The notes under the pieces were generated by a model that was not told where the DNA came from, searched no databases, and saw only the letters and a program-made list of their open reading frames with translations. A stretch of DNA of 5,229 bases from the NCBI GenBank assembly GCA_020201235.1, contig JAIVHD010000335.1:1-5229 (forward strand). Direction: 5' to 3'. Each line of letters starts with the position of its first letter. Position 1 is the stretch's first letter. Made by a program: the position numbers and the translations under genes. Positions 4,691-5,229 of the stretch are shown piece by piece. Origin of the DNA: Lysobacteraceae bacterium (lineage in GTDB: Bacteria; Pseudomonadota; Gammaproteobacteria; Xanthomonadales; Wenzhouxiangellaceae).

Positions 4691-5229
4691 TTGATCTGGT
4701 TGCTGGCGATTGCCGGAAGCGTGCTGGCGGTGGGGATGGTGCTGACCAGCCCACTTTCGCAATGGTTGGGCCAGAGCACCACGCTGGCATTGTTGCTCGG
4801 TGGGCTTGCGGGGTTGTTCGGCGGTTTGTTGATTGAACAGGCGCGGCGGATCCGCCGGCTCGAACAGGCCTTGAGAGAACACGACGGCGATGGCCTTGGC
4901 AACGCCAATTCCGGACCCGATCCCGATCCCCATCCCGACCCCGATCCCGACCGCGAGTCCGATACCAGGCGGATCGAACCCCGGGTGCCCGATCGGCAGA
5001 AGATCGTGCCGCGCGCTCAAACAGCCGAGTCCGAGCCGGGTCGCGAGGAAAAAATTCCGCCCAGGCCGCCGGCCCCGCCCAGCACGGCGCTCGACGACGG
5101 CATCGCGGCTTTGCTCGCCAAAGTCTGCGGCTGGTTGTTCGACGGCAACCTGCCGGTCAAGATCGGCGTGCTGGTCAGTTTCATCGGGGTTGCAGCACTG
5201 CTCCGCTTTGCCGCCGACCAGGGCTGGCT
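4691..5229 (+). CDS. DUF2339 membrane protein, N-terminal fragment
   Basis: The frame from the TTG at 4691 stays open to the window edge, giving 179 complete codons. Residues 2-19 and 31-48 are membrane segments, followed by a charged helix (EQARRIRRLEQALREH, 49-64). A long disordered linker (about 65-130) is rich in Pro, Asp, Glu and Arg and has a PD repeat. From about 136 the conserved DUF2339 block begins: GWLFDGNLPVKIGVL (147-161), then SFIGVAALLRFAADQGW (163-179). The GN-PVKIGVLV...AADQGW signature is diagnostic. Full-length members are large multi-pass inner-membrane proteins, commonly over 800 residues, of unknown function, so most of this gene lies outside the window. The TTG start is supported by GGAG at 4681-4684, 6 bases upstream; the next in-frame ATG (codon 16) would cut the first membrane segment in half. 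Confidence 0.88.
   Translation, partial: MIWLLAIAGSVLAVGMVLTSPLSQWLGQSTTLALLLGGLAGLFGGLLIEQARRIRRLEQALREHDGDGLGNANSGPDPDPHPDPDPDRESDTRRIEPRVPDRQKIVPRAQTAESEPGREEKIPPRPPAPPSTALDDGIAALLAKVCGWLFDGNLPVKIGVLVSFIGVAALLRFAADQGW
4916..4951 (+). repeat. Short tandem repeat encoding Pro-Asp
   Basis: Six tandem copies of a hexamer close to CCCGAT (variants CCCGAC and CCCCAT) encode residues 76-87, PDPDPHPDPDPD, in the DUF2339 linker. Whole-hexamer gain or loss would keep the frame, so length may vary between strains. Confidence 0.7.

Noticed and set aside
4670..5020. - strand frame with Gly-Ile/Gly-Val repeats
   Set aside because: It is the antisense of the Pro-Asp repeat in the DUF2339 gene.

Overview
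The window is GC-rich bacterial DNA with short intergenic gaps and third positions dominated by G and C. The gene families suggest a high-GC gammaproteobacterium, for example of the Xanthomonadales/Chromatiales type. That placement is an inference from gene content and codon style, not from a marker gene.

Left part (1-1273, + strand): the C-terminal end of a stand-alone FMN/iron-sulfur glutamate-synthase-domain protein is followed after 5 bases by a DUF1295 (steroid 5-alpha-reductase-like) membrane protein. The two look like one transcription unit. A 293-base gap (1274-1566) holds a plausible sigma-70 promoter and a long leader. It leads into a 420-residue protein (1567-2829) with a Sel1-like repeat region and a C-terminal prolyl-4-hydroxylase-type Fe(II)/2-oxoglutarate dioxygenase domain.

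Middle part (2830-4530): a gamma-glutamylcyclotransferase of the ChaC family (3239-3859, +) has PIN-domain toxin sequence on both sides, both on the - strand. On its 5' side is a truncated C-terminal VapC/PIN remnant (3007-3189). On its 3' side is a complete vapBC toxin-antitoxin pair (vapB 4238-4474, vapC 3787-4221), whose toxin 3' end overlaps the chaC 3' end tail to tail by 73 bases. A consensus-like -35 inside the PIN remnant is placed so that chaC might be transcribed leaderless. A strong + strand terminator-like hairpin (4603-4634) has no + strand gene directly before it except chaC, about 740 bases upstream. This suggests that vapBC landed between chaC and its terminator.

Right part (4691-5229, +): the N-terminal end of a DUF2339 multi-pass membrane protein, which runs off the window. 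It begins at a TTG with a good ribosome binding site and carries an Asp-Pro repeat in its linker.

I see no RNA gene, CRISPR array, insertion sequence or clearly new system. The most informative signal is the toxin-antitoxin turnover around chaC.
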